64,000 nt of DNA from Geomonas anaerohicana (GCF_016458305.1 NZ_JAEMHL010000009.1:62001-126000); one strand, 5' to 3'. Numbered from the stretch's first letter, positions 43,938-53,098 are shown. Numbers and translations: made by a program. The notes: generated by a model from the sequence alone, not told the origin.

Positions 43938-44745
43938 TGCCGGGCACCTCCTTTTCCGTGATGACCCTCATCTTTACCAGCAGGTCGGGGCGCTTGCGGT
44001 ACAAAAGCGTGACCATCCCAGCGGTGATCACCCCTTCCAGGATCCCCAGGGGCAACTGCGTGGGGAGGAACGCGATGACTATTTTCACGACCAGCGGCCA
44101 CAGCGGCGACTCCCCCCGGATGCCGAGGGCGAGGAGGAGCGAGGTGGTGGCGTAGGTGGCCCAGTCTGCCACAAGCCCGGCGATAAATCCAGCCAGAGCT
44201 AAACTCCCGCCGACTCTGCGCAGGGCCCGGAAGGCGAACCACCCGGCGAAGGAACCGACCACGCCCATGGAGAGGGTGTTGGCGCCCAGCGTCGAGAGCC
44301 CGCCGTGGGCCAGGAACAGCGCCTGGATCAGCAGCGATACCGCCGCGATGATGACGCTGACCATCGGCCCCACCAGTATGGCCGACACGCCGGTGCCGCA
44401 GGGGTGCGAGCAGGTCCCGGCGGTCGGCACCGGGATCGGCATGCAGGAGATGATGAAGACCACGGCGGTGAGCAGCCCCACCAGCGGCTTCATGGAGAGG
44501 TCCTCGCGCGCCAACGCGTTCAACTGCCTGATGCCGAGGGCCAGAAACGGCACCAGCACCACGAACCAGGCCAGCGCCCAGGGGAAGGGAAGGATCCCTT
44601 CGGAGATGTGCATGGCGTGGGCGGGGGACGGTAGGAAGAGGAATACTGTAGCGATCGACACCGGCCAACCGGCGGCTGCGATCCCCCTCCCTAACCCTCC
44701 CCCTCCGGGGGCGGGGACTCTCATGTTGTGCAACTTGCCCAGCAT
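43930..44745 (-). CDS. cbiM: Cobalt ECF transporter substrate component CbiM
   Basis: This is a 271-residue predicted product. The mature protein should begin MHISEGILPFPW, where CbiM proteins bind Co2+ through the N-terminal Met-His. A signal peptide ending AHA precedes it. The ATG at 44745 overlaps the bzaF stop codon (TGATG). Residues about 8-22 (containing RVPAPGGGGLGRG) are encoded by a copy of the GC-rich palindromic repeat seen elsewhere, which lies in frame in the leader. A GTG at 44661 is an alternative start that would skip the repeat. The SHPCGTGVSAILVGP segment and about seven helices fit the family. Confidence 0.93.
   Translation of the reverse strand: MLGKLHNMRVPAPGGGGLGRGIAAAGWPVSIATVFLFLPSPAHAMHISEGILPFPWALAWFVVLVPFLALGIRQLNALAREDLSMKPLVGLLTAVVFIISCMPIPVPTAGTCSHPCGTGVSAILVGPMVSVIIAAVSLLIQALFLAHGGLSTLGANTLSMGVVGSFAGWFAFRALRRVGGSLALAGFIAGLVADWATYATTSLLLALGIRGESPLWPLVVKIVIAFLPTQLPLGILEGVITAGMVTLLYRKRPDLLVKMRVITEKEVPGNA
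44675..44720. repeat. Palindromic repeat inside the cbiM leader
   Basis: The unit CCCTAACCCTCCCCCTCCGG continues into GGGGCGGGGACTCTCATG. It matches the intergenic element at 6866-6898 closely. Its reading frame stays open through cbiM codons about 8-22. Confidence 0.75.
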
Positions 44746-46052
44746 CAAATCTTGTCCCCACGCAGGTCGGCGGCGAAGATCTTGCCGGCGCCGCGGGAGG
44801 CACAGAAGTCGCCGCACATGGTGCAGGTCTGCTCGTCCTCGGGGACGCGGCTCTTCCTGATGGCAGCGGCGTCCTCGGGGAAGAGCGCCAGCTCGAACTG
44901 GCGCTGCCAGTTCAGGTCGCGACGCGCCTTGCTCATCTCCTTGTCGCGCTCCCTCCCCCGCTCGGGGTACTTGTTCATGTCGCCGATGTAGGCGGCGATC
45001 TTGGCGGCCTTGACGCCCATCTTGACGTCCTCCTCGTTAGGAAGCGCCAGGTGCTCGGCGGGGGTGATGTAGCAGATCAGGTCGGCACCGAAGCGCGAAG
45101 ACTGGGCGGCGCCGATGGCGGCGGTGATGTGGTCGAACCCGGGCGCCACGTCGGTGGAGATGGGCCCGAGCATATAATAAGGGGCGCCGCCGCTCATCCT
45201 CTTCTGCAGCTTGATGTTCCCCTCGACCTCGTCCAGCGGCACGTGGCCCGGACCTTCCACCAGCATCTGGCATCCCATGTCGCGGCCGAGCTCCGCCAGC
45301 TCGCAGTTGATCAGCAATTCCTGGATCTGGGCACGGTCGCTGGAGTCGTGGATGGCGCCGGCCCGGAGGCCGTTACCGAGCGAGAGCACGGTGTCGTAAC
45401 GCTTCAGGATCTCGATCACGCGGTCGAACTTCTCGTAGAGCGGGTTCTCGCGGTTGTTGGCGATCATCCAGGCGGCCATGCTGACGCCACCCTTGGAGAC
45501 CAGGCCGCCGTAGCGGTATCCCTGCTTGCGCAGGCGCTCCAGGGTGTAGAGGTTGATGCCGCAATGCACCGCCATGAAGGCCATGCCGTCGGCGCACTGG
45601 CGCTCGATGATGTCGAAGAGCATCTCCTCGTCCAGCTTGTTGGGATCGCCGTACTTCCTGGCCGCCTCGCAGAAGGCCTGGTACAGCGGCACGTTGCCCA
45701 CCGGCAGGTCGACCGCGGCGATCACCTCGCGCCGCACGCGGTCCAGGTCGCCGCCCACCGAGAGCTCCATCAGGGTGTCGGCGCCCGCTTCCTGCGCCAC
45801 ATGCGCCTTGCGCACCTCGGCCTCGTAGTCGATGATGTCCGAGGAGGTACCGATGGATGCGTTCACTTTGGTGCGCAGCCCGGTGCCGATGCCGGCCACC
45901 TTGGGCTTGCGGACGTGGTTCCAGGGGATGACGATCTGCCCCGCTGCCACCTTGTCCCGGACGTACTCCGGCGTTACCTGCTCGTCCAATGCCACCTGCG
46001 ACATCTGCGGGGTGATGATCCCCGCGCGCGCTGCTTCAATCTGCGTTTTCAT
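44745..46052 (-). CDS. bzaF: 5-hydroxybenzimidazole synthase (ThiC paralogue)
   Basis: This 435-residue radical-SAM protein is of the ThiC family. The Fe-S motif near the C-terminus is CTMCGDFC, spaced CX2CX3C. Other family motifs are [45 protein letters not shown] and [20 protein letters not shown]. ThiC proper makes the thiamine pyrimidine. BzaF from Geobacter-type bacteria turns the same substrate (AIR) into 5-hydroxybenzimidazole, the cobamide lower ligand. Its place inside a cobalamin operon directly after cbiA, with ATGA overlap, favours BzaF strongly. Sequence alone cannot fully exclude thiC. Confidence 0.85.
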   Translation of the reverse strand: MKTQIEAARAGIITPQMSQVALDEQVTPEYVRDKVAAGQIVIPWNHVRKPKVAGIGTGLRTKVNASIGTSSDIIDYEAEVRKAHVAQEAGADTLMELSVGGDLDRVRREVIAAVDLPVGNVPLYQAFCEAARKYGDPNKLDEEMLFDIIERQCADGMAFMAVHCGINLYTLERLRKQGYRYGGLVSKGGVSMAAWMIANNRENPLYEKFDRVIEILKRYDTVLSLGNGLRAGAIHDSSDRAQIQELLINCELAELGRDMGCQMLVEGPGHVPLDEVEGNIKLQKRMSGGAPYYMLGPISTDVAPGFDHITAAIGAAQSSRFGADLICYITPAEHLALPNEEDVKMGVKAAKIAAYIGDMNKYPERGRERDKEMSKARRDLNWQRQFELALFPEDAAAIRKSRVPEDEQTCTMCGDFCASRGAGKIFAADLRGDKI

Positions 46053-47437
46053 GTGAGACTCCTGGTCCGGTATGCCCTGCAGTGCCCCACGAAGTCCCGT
46101 GCGATACCCGGTGAGCTGCCGAAGTGTAAATGGATGTAGGAGGCCAGGCAGTTCTGGTAGCGAAAACCTTCCAGCCCCAGGTCGGCGCCCTTCCTGCTGA
46201 CCCGGTAGAGGCGTTCGATCTGCTCCGGCATCTCCTCCATCTCGGAATAATGAAATTCATGTCCCCGGGCAGTGACGCCCTTGGTGCCGATGACTGCATC
46301 ATCGATCAGCTCTATCTCGCGATATCCGAGCGCCTTGCGACGCGGCAGCATCCGGGTCTGCACCGGGAAGACGCCGACAAACGGGAGCGCCCCCCCCTCG
46401 CCCGCCACGCCTTCAGTGAGGTAGATGAAACCGCCGCACTCGGCGTAAACCGGCATGCCCGCCTCGACCGCCTGGCGGATCGCCTGCCGCATCGGCTCGT
46501 TCGCCGCGAGCTTGTCGGCGAAGAGTTCCGGATAGCCGCCGGGAAGGTAGATGCCACCGATCCCATCCGGCAATGCGGCATCCTGCAACGGGGAGAAGTA
46601 GCAGATCTCGGCCCCCTCCTGGGCAAGAAGCCGCAGGTTGTCCGGATAGGCGAAGCAAAAGGCGGCATCTCGAGCCACCGCGATACGCACCAGCCCGGCA
46701 CTACCCGCGGCTTCGGCCAACGGCCGCGCCGACTGCGGCAATGCCGGAAGTTCCGGCGACTCCAATTTAAGTAGAGCGTCCAGATCGAGGTGCCGCTCGA
46801 CGACCTCGACCAGGTGGTCCAGAAACCCCACGGAGAGCGGGTTGTCCTCGGCCGTGGTGAGACCCAGGTGGCGCGACGGGATGGCGAGCGCCGCGTCCCT
46901 CGGCATGCACCCCAGCACAGCGACCCCGGGAAGATGCGCCGCCATCGCTTCGCGCAGGATCAGCTCATGGTTGGCGCTCGCCACGTTGTTAAACACCACC
47001 GCCGCGACCTTTACCCCCGGGTCGAACCCGGCGAAACCGCTCACGAGGGCGGCGGCGCTACGGGCCTGGCTTTTGGCATCCACCACCAGGATCACCGGCG
47101 CGGCCAGCTCCTTGGCCACCTGCGCCGTACTCCCGGCATCGGAACTGCCGTCGATGCCGTCGAAGAGCCCCATCACCCCTTCGATGACGGCAATGTCGCT
47201 GCCAACCGTGCTGCGGGCGAAGCTCTCGCTCACGAACTCGCGCGGGCACATCCATCCGTCCAGGTTGATGGACGGGACGCCGGTCACCAGGGCGTGGTAG
47301 CCCGGATCTATGAAGTCCGGCCCGACCTTGAACGGCGCCACCTTGAGCCCGCGACGCCTGAGTGCCGCCATGATGCCGAGGGTCACGGTGGTTTTTCCAG
47401 AGCCGCTGTGCGGCGCTGCGATGACGATGCGCTTCAT
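46049..47437 (-). CDS. cbiA: Cobyrinate a,c-diamide synthase (glutamine-dependent)
   Basis: This 462-residue enzyme amidates carboxylates a and c of cobyrinate with ATP and glutamine. The N-terminal dethiobiotin-synthetase-like domain carries the P-loop [15 protein letters not shown] and [11 protein letters not shown]. The C-terminal class I glutaminase-like domain has PGGYPELFA and the nucleophile Cys in [10 protein letters not shown] (about residue 337). The family is also named CobB when acting on hydrogenobyrinate. The presence of other anaerobic-pathway genes favours cbiA. It is followed by bzaF with a 4-base overlap. Confidence 0.95.
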   Translation of the reverse strand: MKRIVIAAPHSGSGKTTVTLGIMAALRRRGLKVAPFKVGPDFIDPGYHALVTGVPSINLDGWMCPREFVSESFARSTVGSDIAVIEGVMGLFDGIDGSSDAGSTAQVAKELAAPVILVVDAKSQARSAAALVSGFAGFDPGVKVAAVVFNNVASANHELILREAMAAHLPGVAVLGCMPRDAALAIPSRHLGLTTAEDNPLSVGFLDHLVEVVERHLDLDALLKLESPELPALPQSARPLAEAAGSAGLVRIAVARDAAFCFAYPDNLRLLAQEGAEICYFSPLQDAALPDGIGGIYLPGGYPELFADKLAANEPMRQAIRQAVEAGMPVYAECGGFIYLTEGVAGEGGALPFVGVFPVQTRMLPRRKALGYREIELIDDAVIGTKGVTARGHEFHYSEMEEMPEQIERLYRVSRKGADLGLEGFRYQNCLASYIHLHFGSSPGIARDFVGHCRAYRTRSLT

Positions 47438-47453
47438 GCCCGGGGACTCTCCG

Positions 47454-48050
47454 TCAGCCGTTGACCAGTTGGACCACGGTGTTGCCGTCGGACCAGTAGT
47501 CGATGATGTTCATGGCGCAGTACTGCTGGTCGATGCTGAAGAAGGAGCCCAACGGCGCCTTGATGGCATCAAGAAGTACGATCCGGTTTACGCCGCCGTG
47601 CGCCACCACCAGCACCTCCTCGCCCCGGTGCCGCTCCACGATCTCCTTCAGGGCGGGCAGCACTCGCCCGGCCAGTTCGCCTAGACTCTCGCCGCCGGGG
47701 GCGCAGAAGTTTTCCAGGTCCGCCAGGCGCGCCGCCCACTCGTCCGGGCGCTGTTCCTGGATCTGGGCCACGGAGAGCCCTTCCCAGACGCCGCAGCTCA
47801 ACTCACGCAGGGCGGGCACCGTGACCGGTTCGACGCCAAGGTAGGGGCCCAGGATCTCGCCGCCGCGCACGGTGCGCTGCAGGTCGCTGGTGTAGAGGGC
47901 GCTGATCCGGTCCGGCTCCAGGCGCGGTTTCAACTGGTGGTACATCTCCTCGCCGCGCGCCGTGAGGCGGACGTCGAAGTGGCCGTTGTAGCAGTAGGGA
48001 CGCTCCACCTCGCCGTGGCGGATCAGGTGGATCCTGGTTCGTTGGGTCAT
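47454..48050 (-). CDS. cobC: Alpha-ribazole phosphatase (histidine phosphatase)
   Basis: This 198-residue protein has the phosphoglycerate-mutase-like RHG motif [10 protein letters not shown] near the start, [10 protein letters not shown] (second Arg), and the second catalytic His in VVAHGGVNR (about residue 150). In the cobalamin context it should dephosphorylate alpha-ribazole phosphate or adenosylcobalamin phosphate, the last step of nucleotide-loop assembly. ATG at 48050 follows AAGGAGA. The frame to 48221 includes a palindromic repeat and is rejected. Confidence 0.9.
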   Translation of the reverse strand: MTQRTRIHLIRHGEVERPYCYNGHFDVRLTARGEEMYHQLKPRLEPDRISALYTSDLQRTVRGGEILGPYLGVEPVTVPALRELSCGVWEGLSVAQIQEQRPDEWAARLADLENFCAPGGESLGELAGRVLPALKEIVERHRGEEVLVVAHGGVNRIVLLDAIKAPLGSFFSIDQQYCAMNIIDYWSDGNTVVQLVNG

Positions 48051-48084
48051 GCGGTTCTCCTTAAGGTCGCCTCGCCGGAGCAGC

Positions 48085-48285
48085 CCCTCCCCCCGGAGGG
48101 GGGAGGCCGGGAGGGGGGAAACTAGCGGCCAAAGCCCCCCTCCCTGTCCCTCCCCCTCCTGGGGAGGGGACGTGAGGCTAAGGTTTCTGCTACGGTGAAC
48201 AACTACAGCAGGCGTCGTCACCCTTGGGACGGCGATGCCGACGGTGCTCTTGCTGGACAGGCACCTGGCGGAGCCAGTCCCCTTA
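48085..48285. repeat. Repeat-filled gap between cobS and cobC
   Basis: Two facing CCCCTCC/GGAGGGG units (48085-48180) and one CAGGCACCTGGCGGAGCCAG unit (48255-48285) fill the gap. The operon probably continues through it. Confidence 0.7.
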
Positions 48286-49020
48286 CCGTAACAGGGCCAG
48301 CAGGAAGATAAGGCAAAAGATCTCGTTCAGTTCGCTGGCACAGCCGATCACGTCGCCGGTGACGCCACCGAGCTTGCCATGCGACCACGCCTTGATGCCC
48401 CAGGTGAGCACGAACAGGAGCAACAGAGTGACGAGGCCGGACAGGTGGAGCAGCGCTCCGCCGACCGCGACGGTGCAGATACCGGCCAACACCAGTTGCA
48501 GCGTCCCCGCCCCGCCCACAAAGGCGTGGCCGAGCCCGTCCTTACGGGCCCGCTGCGACCCGACCGTCATCTGTACCTGGGCGAAGCGGGCCGCCATAGG
48601 GAAGAACAGCAACGCCTCCCGCTTGTACTCCGCGGGGACCGCCAACAGCGCCTGGTACTTGAGCATGAGACCCAGCACCAGACCGACCGCCCCCACGGCG
48701 CCGACCCGTGAATCCTTCATGATCTCCAGGAAGCGCTCGCGCGAGCCGCGCGCAGCCAGCCCGTCACAGACGTCGGAGAGGCCGTCCAGGTGCAGCGCAC
48801 CGGTGGCGACGCTCAGGATAGCGACCAGCAGCAGGTCGGCCACGGAACGGGGCAACAGCGGCGTCAGCAGGAAGTCCACTCCGGCCAACAGCGCGCCGAG
48901 GGCGAGCCCCACCAACGGGAACAGCGCCATGGAGCGGCCCAGGTCTTTTTCCTCACAGCGCACCGAGAGTGGCAGCGGCACGATGGTCAGAAACTGGAAG
49001 GCGATGATGAAGAGCCTCAT
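48283..49020 (-). CDS. cobS: Adenosylcobinamide-GDP ribazoletransferase (cobalamin synthase)
   Basis: This 245-residue polytopic membrane enzyme joins adenosylcobinamide-GDP to alpha-ribazole or its phosphate. The family signature FQFLTIVPLP is at the N-terminus. LHLDGLSDVCDGLAARGSRERFLEIMKDSRVGAVGAVGL (about residues 77-115) carries the Asp-rich metal-binding segment. Six or so membrane helices follow. It lies 16 bases after cobT. The lower ligand handled here is likely the 5-hydroxybenzimidazole made by the operon's own BzaF. Confidence 0.96.
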   Translation of the reverse strand: MRLFIIAFQFLTIVPLPLSVRCEEKDLGRSMALFPLVGLALGALLAGVDFLLTPLLPRSVADLLLVAILSVATGALHLDGLSDVCDGLAARGSRERFLEIMKDSRVGAVGAVGLVLGLMLKYQALLAVPAEYKREALLFFPMAARFAQVQMTVGSQRARKDGLGHAFVGGAGTLQLVLAGICTVAVGGALLHLSGLVTLLLLFVLTWGIKAWSHGKLGGVTGDVIGCASELNEIFCLIFLLALLR

Positions 49021-49036
49021 GCGTTCACCTCGGCGG

Positions 49037-50089
49037 CTAGGAGGAGGCCACCCCGGCCTCTTCGAAGGTAGCCATTTCCTTCAGAATCTTGACACCGGCC
49101 TCGATGAGCCCCATGGCCAGCGCGGCGCCGGTCCCCTCGCCCAGGCGCAGCTGCAGGTCGAGCAGCGGCTTCACGCCGATGCGCTCCATCATCATCTGGT
49201 GCCCGATTTCCACGGAGGTGTGAGCGGTGAAGATGTAGTCGCGCACGGAGGGATGCATCTCGGAGGCGATCAGCGCACCGGCGGTGGAGATGAAACCGTC
49301 GACCACCACGGGGATGCGGTTGGCGGCGGCGCCGAGCACGAGACCGGCGATGCCGGCGATCTCCAGCCCGCCCACCTTGGCGAGCACGTCGAGCGGGTCC
49401 TGCGGGTCGGGACGGTTCAGGTCGAGGCCGGCCTGGATCACCCTGATCTTGTTCTCGAGGGCCTCGTCGCCAATGCCGGTGCCGCGGTGGGTCACCTCAC
49501 GGACGGTGCAACCGGCGATGGCCGCGATGATGGCGGAAGAGGGGCTGGTGTTGCCGATCCCCATCTCGCCGGTGCCTACCATGGCGATCCCTTCCTTCTT
49601 GGCCTGGTCGGCGAGCGCGATGCCGACCTCGATGGCGGCGACGGCCTCCTCACGGGTCATGGCGCTACCCTTGGCGAAGTTGCGGGTCCCCTTGGCGATT
49701 TTGCGGATGATGAGGCCCGGAGCGGGTTCGAAGTCGTAGTCGACGCCCACGTCCACCACGCGCACCTCGGCGCCGCTGTGACGGGCGAGCACGTTGACGC
49801 CCGCACCGCCGCGCAGGAAGTTGAGCACCATCTGCGGGGTGACTTCTTTCGGGAACAGGGAAACCCCTTCCTCCACGATGCCGTGGTCGCCGGCGAAGGT
49901 GAAGATGACCTTCTTGGCGGTGTCGGGGGCGAGGTTGCCGGCGATGGCGGCGAAGCGGCGCCCCACCTCCTCCAGGCGCCCCAGCGCACCCAACGGCTTG
50001 GTCTTGTTGTCGAGTTTGGCTTGGGCCTTGGCGAGCAGCGCCTCGTCCACCGGCTGGATCTTGGCGAGTGTCGTTTCCAGAAGTTGCAT
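49037..50089 (-). CDS. cobT: Nicotinate-nucleotide--dimethylbenzimidazole phosphoribosyltransferase
   Basis: This 350-residue enzyme attaches ribose phosphate to the lower-ligand base. Family motifs are [31 protein letters not shown] near residue 70, [12 protein letters not shown] near 174 and the catalytic Glu in GEGTGAALA near residue 315. CobT homologues accept several benzimidazoles, which fits 5-hydroxybenzimidazole as substrate. ATG at 50089 follows AGGAGGAAC; the extra seven codons upstream are rejected. Confidence 0.96.
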   Translation of the reverse strand: MQLLETTLAKIQPVDEALLAKAQAKLDNKTKPLGALGRLEEVGRRFAAIAGNLAPDTAKKVIFTFAGDHGIVEEGVSLFPKEVTPQMVLNFLRGGAGVNVLARHSGAEVRVVDVGVDYDFEPAPGLIIRKIAKGTRNFAKGSAMTREEAVAAIEVGIALADQAKKEGIAMVGTGEMGIGNTSPSSAIIAAIAGCTVREVTHRGTGIGDEALENKIRVIQAGLDLNRPDPQDPLDVLAKVGGLEIAGIAGLVLGAAANRIPVVVDGFISTAGALIASEMHPSVRDYIFTAHTSVEIGHQMMMERIGVKPLLDLQLRLGEGTGAALAMGLIEAGVKILKEMATFEEAGVASS

Positions 50090-50135
50090 AGGTTCCTCCT
50101 TTGGTTTCATGGCATTGCACTGGTCATGGCAGATA

Positions 50136-50657
50136 TCATTTCAGCCTGAGCGGCAGTCCTGAGATGGTGACGTACACCTCGTCCGCCGCGGCGGCGATGA
50201 TCTCGTTGGCCTCGCCGGCCAGGTCGCGGAAGGCGCGGGAAAGCGGGTGCTCGGGAACGATCCCCATCCCGACCTCGTTGGTGACGATGATGAGGGGGGT
50301 GGCAAGCGAGCTAAAGCCCCCGGCGAAGCTCTTGACCTCGGCCAGGGCCTCGGCGGCCCCACCCGGGCAGCGGAAGAGGAGGTTGGATATCCAGAGGGTG
50401 ACGCAGTCCATGAGCATCACGTTGAAGCGCCCCTCGTGGCTGCGGATCGCCTCCGCCACCTTGAGCGGTTCCTCGACGGTCTGCCATTCCGGGCCGCGCC
50501 GCCCCTGGTGCCGCGCGATGCGGTCGGCCATCTCGGCGTCCCCCGCCTCGCCGGTGGCGAGGTAGCCCCGCAGCGGCGCGTACCTGTCGGCCATCCCCTC
50601 GGCGAAGCGGCTCTTGCCGCTGCGGGCGCCGCCGGTGACCAGGACTACTTTGGACAT
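50136..50657 (-). CDS. cobU: Adenosylcobinamide kinase/guanylyltransferase
   Basis: This 173-residue bifunctional enzyme phosphorylates adenosylcobinamide and transfers GMP to it. The P-loop [12 protein letters not shown] is at residues 9-20, with [11 protein letters not shown] and [21 protein letters not shown] (about 125-145) as further family motifs. It is the first gene of the cobalamin operon. Its start codon directly follows the T run of the upstream terminator hairpin, whose GGGAAGGGGGG strand also carries its ribosome binding site. Confidence 0.96.
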   Translation of the reverse strand: MSKVVLVTGGARSGKSRFAEGMADRYAPLRGYLATGEAGDAEMADRIARHQGRRGPEWQTVEEPLKVAEAIRSHEGRFNVMLMDCVTLWISNLLFRCPGGAAEALAEVKSFAGGFSSLATPLIIVTNEVGMGIVPEHPLSRAFRDLAGEANEIIAAAADEVYVTISGLPLRLK

Positions 50658-50690
50658 AAAAAAACCCCCCTTCCCATGACGGAAGGCGGG
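50658..50690 (-). terminator. Riboswitch expression platform: terminator that also masks the cobU ribosome site
   Basis: On the minus strand CCCGCCTTCC pairs with GGGAAGGGGG (one mismatch) around a short loop, followed by seven T residues that abut the cobU ATG. The 3' arm contains the only purine-rich ribosome binding sequence for cobU. Folding would therefore block both elongation and initiation. Confidence 0.8.
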
Positions 50691-50761
50691 TCAAAAACGC
50701 ACTACAGGTGCGGTTCCGGCTTTAGCCCCTCTGCCACGGAGGTTCCAACAAGCTTCTCATC

Positions 50762-50928
50762 CTGGCAGGTTTCCTGACTCACGGGTCGTCTTACTCGCCG
50801 CGCCTTCCCGATGCGATCAGTGGCGTTGTTGCGGCTTTCATCTCCGTTCACAGTTGCGGGACAGCGAGGGATTCACACCCTCTTCCCTTTTAACCCCTCT
50901 CGGGGCACCAAGACGAACGTCTATGTAT
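50762..50928 (-). promoter_or_regulatory. Cobalamin riboswitch (B12 box)
   Basis: The minus strand shows the aptamer landmarks in order: TTGGTGCC and a CCCCGAGAGGGG hairpin (50892-50912), AAAAGGGAA, GGTGTGAATCC, CCCGCAACTGTGA, and the terminal GAGTCAGGAAACCTGCC (B12 box, 50762-50780). Binding of adenosylcobalamin should shut off the downstream operon that makes and assembles the cofactor. The 5' portion is present twice because of an insertion upstream. Confidence 0.93.
50892..50928 (-). repeat. 37-bp direct repeat, copy 1 (aptamer 5' end)
   Basis: This stretch is the 5' end of the intact riboswitch and is repeated without change at 51060-51096. It includes the palindrome AGACG-TT-CGTCT and the GGTGCC element. 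Confidence 0.95.
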
Positions 50929-50933
50929 ATATT

Positions 50934-51056
50934 GTTGATCTCGTTCCCAAGGTCCGCCTTGGGAACGTAATGCCTCTCCGAAGATTCAACTTCCCTCGGA
51001 TGCAAAGCTGGAGCTTTGCGACATATGGGGTTCCCAAGCTGGAGCTTGGGAACCAG
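50934..51056. repeat. 123-bp palindromic repeat, copy B, inserted in the riboswitch leader
   Basis: It has the same length as copy A at 28586-28708 and about 94 percent identity. Nested inverted repeats (GTTCCCAAG/CTTGGGAAC twice, and GCAAAGCT/AGCTTTGC) make it highly structured. With a few bases on each side it makes up the 131-bp segment between the two 37-bp direct repeats. Confidence 0.92.
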
Positions 51057-51059
51057 GGA

Positions 51060-51096
51060 AACCCCTCTCGGGGCACCAAGACGAACGTCTATGTAT
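51060..51096 (-). repeat. 37-bp direct repeat, copy 2 (orphan aptamer fragment)
   Basis: This is an exact copy of the riboswitch 5' end, separated from the intact aptamer by the palindromic insertion. It lies about 12 bases downstream of the predicted transcription start. Confidence 0.95.
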
Positions 51097-51114
51097 TTTT
51101 TTACAGCGACGTGT

Positions 51115-51143
51115 TTACTAACAGACGCTGCGGGGAAAGTCAA
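51115..51143 (-). promoter_or_regulatory. Promoter of the cobalamin operon
   Basis: TTGACT and TAGTAA are 17 bases apart on the minus strand. The -35 overlaps the engB stop codon. The start near 51108 would precede the orphan riboswitch fragment and the insertion. Confidence 0.6.
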
Positions 51144-51775
51144 TCACTAACCGGTGCCGCTTCCTCTGCAAATTCGCCGGTTTCGCCGGCTACGGGGGCG
51201 AGGGCCGCGTCAATGCGGGCCCAGACGGCGTCTTTGCCTTCCTTGTTCAGCGCCGAGAAAAAGGTGAGGTCCTGCTTGTCCACACCGAGCGTGGCGCTGA
51301 TCACGGCCGTCTGGCGGGCGCGCTCGTTCTTGGAGAGCTTGTCGCACTTGGTGACCACGATGATGGGGGCGATGGAGTAGGCGCGCAGCCAGGCGAGCAT
51401 CTGCAGGTCGTCGTCGTTGGGGACCCGGCGGATATCCAGGATCAGCACCACCCCGCGCAGGTTCTTCCGCTTGGCGAGGTAGGTCTCCATCATGGGGCGC
51501 CAGTCCTTTTTTACCGCCAGCGGCACCTTGGCGTAGCCGTAGCCGGGGAGGTCGACCAGCATGAAGTCGTCGTTTACCTGGAAGAAGTTGATCAACTGGG
51601 TACGGCCGGGGGTGGAACTGGTGCGCACCAGGTTCTTCCGGTTCACCAGCACGTTGACCAGGGAAGACTTGCCGACGTTGGAGCGCCCGGCGAAGGCGAT
51701 CTCGGGCAGGTTACCCTCGGGGTAGTGTGCCGGGCGGGTGGCGCTTTTAATGAACTCAGTATTTTTAACGATCAA
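51140..51775 (-). CDS. engB: Ribosome biogenesis GTPase EngB/YsxC
   Basis: This 211-residue GTPase is needed for 50S subunit assembly in model bacteria. G motifs are G1 [12 protein letters not shown] (residues about 30-41), G2 with STPGRTQ, G3 [10 protein letters not shown]4 VVTKCDKL and G5 FFSALNKEG. The C-terminal tail ([15 protein letters not shown]) is short and acidic. Its stop codon overlaps the -35 of the cobalamin operon promoter. It is divergent from the HDOD gene. Confidence 0.96.
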   Translation of the reverse strand: MIVKNTEFIKSATRPAHYPEGNLPEIAFAGRSNVGKSSLVNVLVNRKNLVRTSSTPGRTQLINFFQVNDDFMLVDLPGYGYAKVPLAVKKDWRPMMETYLAKRKNLRGVVLILDIRRVPNDDDLQMLAWLRAYSIAPIIVVTKCDKLSKNERARQTAVISATLGVDKQDLTFFSALNKEGKDAVWARIDAALAPVAGETGEFAEEAAPVSD

Positions 51776-51923
51776 AGTGAAACCTTATTCCTGTTTTTTC
51801 AGGGCAGTATAGACCGCCACGCGCCCCCTTTCAATCATTAAATCCGAGCTTGCTTAAAGCTAACGTTTTGGTATATTTTTGAACCTGATCAGAACCCGGC
51901 CACCCAACGGAAGGATCCAAGGC

Positions 51924-52775
51924 ATGAATAAAGAACTCGAAACTGCGATCATGACCGCAGCGGACCTGCCCACCATTCCCATCGTTGCCATCAAGGTGAT
52001 GGAGCTTATCGAAAGTGACAGCGCCACCGCAGAAGAGCTCGCCAAGATCGTATCATCGGACCCCGCCGTCGCGGCGCGCGTCCTGAAGATTTCCAACTCA
52101 TCCTTTTACGGCTGTCGCCGGCAGATCCAGACCCTCTCCAGCGCCATCGTCATCCTCGGTTTCAGCACCCTGAGAAGCCTCGTGGTAGCCGCCTCGGTGA
52201 AACAGGTCTACAAGCCCTACGGCCTGACCGAAAAGATGCTCTGGGAGCACTCCTTCGCCGCCGGCCTCGCCGCACGGATCATCGCCAGACGCACCCGCGC
52301 CGCCAACGAAGAGGAAGCCTTCCTCGCCGGCCTGTTCCACGACATCGGCAAGATCATCATGAACACCCTGGACCGGGACAAGTTCCAGGAGGTGATGCAG
52401 CACTGTTATAACGAGGGGATTTCCTTCGGGCAGGCGGAGAAGGGGGTCTACCCCTTCACCCATGACGAGGTGGGAGCGTACGTGATCAGGAAGTGGAACT
52501 TCCCCGAGGTCCTGACCACGGCGATTCTGCAGCACCACCAGTTGGACTTCAGCGAGCTGGACGACCCGGCCCTGATCAACCTGACCGCGGTGACCTCGCT
52601 GGCCGACCAGTTCTGCCTGAAACTCGGCATCGGGATCAGGGAGCCCCAGGAAGAGATAGACCTCGCCGCTTCCAAGGCGGGTCAGTTGCTGAAGATCACG
52701 GAAGAAAACGCTGCCGAGATGCTGGAGGTCTTCGACAAGGCCTTCTCCGAGGACAAGGCCCTTTTCACCAGCTAG
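51924..52775 (+). CDS. HDOD-domain signalling protein
   Basis: This 283-residue stand-alone HDOD protein begins LPTIPIVAIKVMELIESD-SATAEELAKIVSSDPAVAARVLKISNSSFYG (from residue 11), the family signature. HSFAAGLAARIIARR and LFHDIGKIIMN follow, an HD-like stretch that in true HDOD domains often lacks full phosphohydrolase ligands. HDOD proteins act in signalling and cell-cycle control without known catalysis. ATG at 51924 follows GGAAGGA. No other signalling partner lies on the same strand. Confidence 0.92.
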   Translation: MNKELETAIMTAADLPTIPIVAIKVMELIESDSATAEELAKIVSSDPAVAARVLKISNSSFYGCRRQIQTLSSAIVILGFSTLRSLVVAASVKQVYKPYGLTEKMLWEHSFAAGLAARIIARRTRAANEEEAFLAGLFHDIGKIIMNTLDRDKFQEVMQHCYNEGISFGQAEKGVYPFTHDEVGAYVIRKWNFPEVLTTAILQHHQLDFSELDDPALINLTAVTSLADQFCLKLGIGIREPQEEIDLAASKAGQLLKITEENAAEMLEVFDKAFSEDKALFTS

Positions 52776-52777
52776 GG

Positions 52778-52960
52778 CTAGTCGGAGGCGTCCTCGGCTT
52801 CGGCTTTTTCAAGCAGCTTCTTCGCCTCTTCGGAGATGCTGACGCTGTCGGTCGGCTCCGACTTCTGGTCCGGCTTGCCGCGCCTGCGCTGATGCTCCTG
52901 CCCCCCGGCATCGGGGTCGATCCTGAGCCCCCCCGAAATCCTGTCGACGCTGTAGCTCAT
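52778..52960 (-). CDS. Small hypothetical protein with SVSISEEAKKL motif
   Basis: This 60-residue polar protein has a strong GGAGGAGG site before the ATG at 52960. The middle is Lys/Arg/Asp-rich (GGQEHQRRRGKPDQKSEP). The end (SVSISEEAKKLLEKAEAED) recalls segments found in FlgM-like and other small flagellar regulatory proteins, but the match is too short to name. It converges on the HDOD gene with a 2-base gap. Confidence 0.6.
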   Translation of the reverse strand: MSYSVDRISGGLRIDPDAGGQEHQRRRGKPDQKSEPTDSVSISEEAKKLLEKAEAEDASD

Positions 52961-53069
52961 GCCTCCTCCCATCGCTCCTGGTCCTGGCGCATTTCAACGA
53001 CCGGCATCTTAGCAGCAAGTCCCAGCTAATGGAAGACAATTAATAGGTTGCGGCACCCCGATATCACCC

Positions 53070-53098
53070 TTGTCTAGCCAAGGGGGGTACTGTATACT
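53070..53098 (+). promoter_or_regulatory. Sigma-70-type promoter of the histidine kinase gene
   Basis: TTGTCT and TATACT are 17 bases apart, 40 bases before the start codon. The sequence TACTGTATAC spanning the -10 also occurs at the GntR promoter (27601-27610), though here the GntR-type palindrome is incomplete. Confidence 0.6.

Noticed and set aside
48224..50149. 641-residue open frame on the plus strand
   Set aside because: Antisense shadow of cobS and cobT, which are unambiguous on the minus strand.
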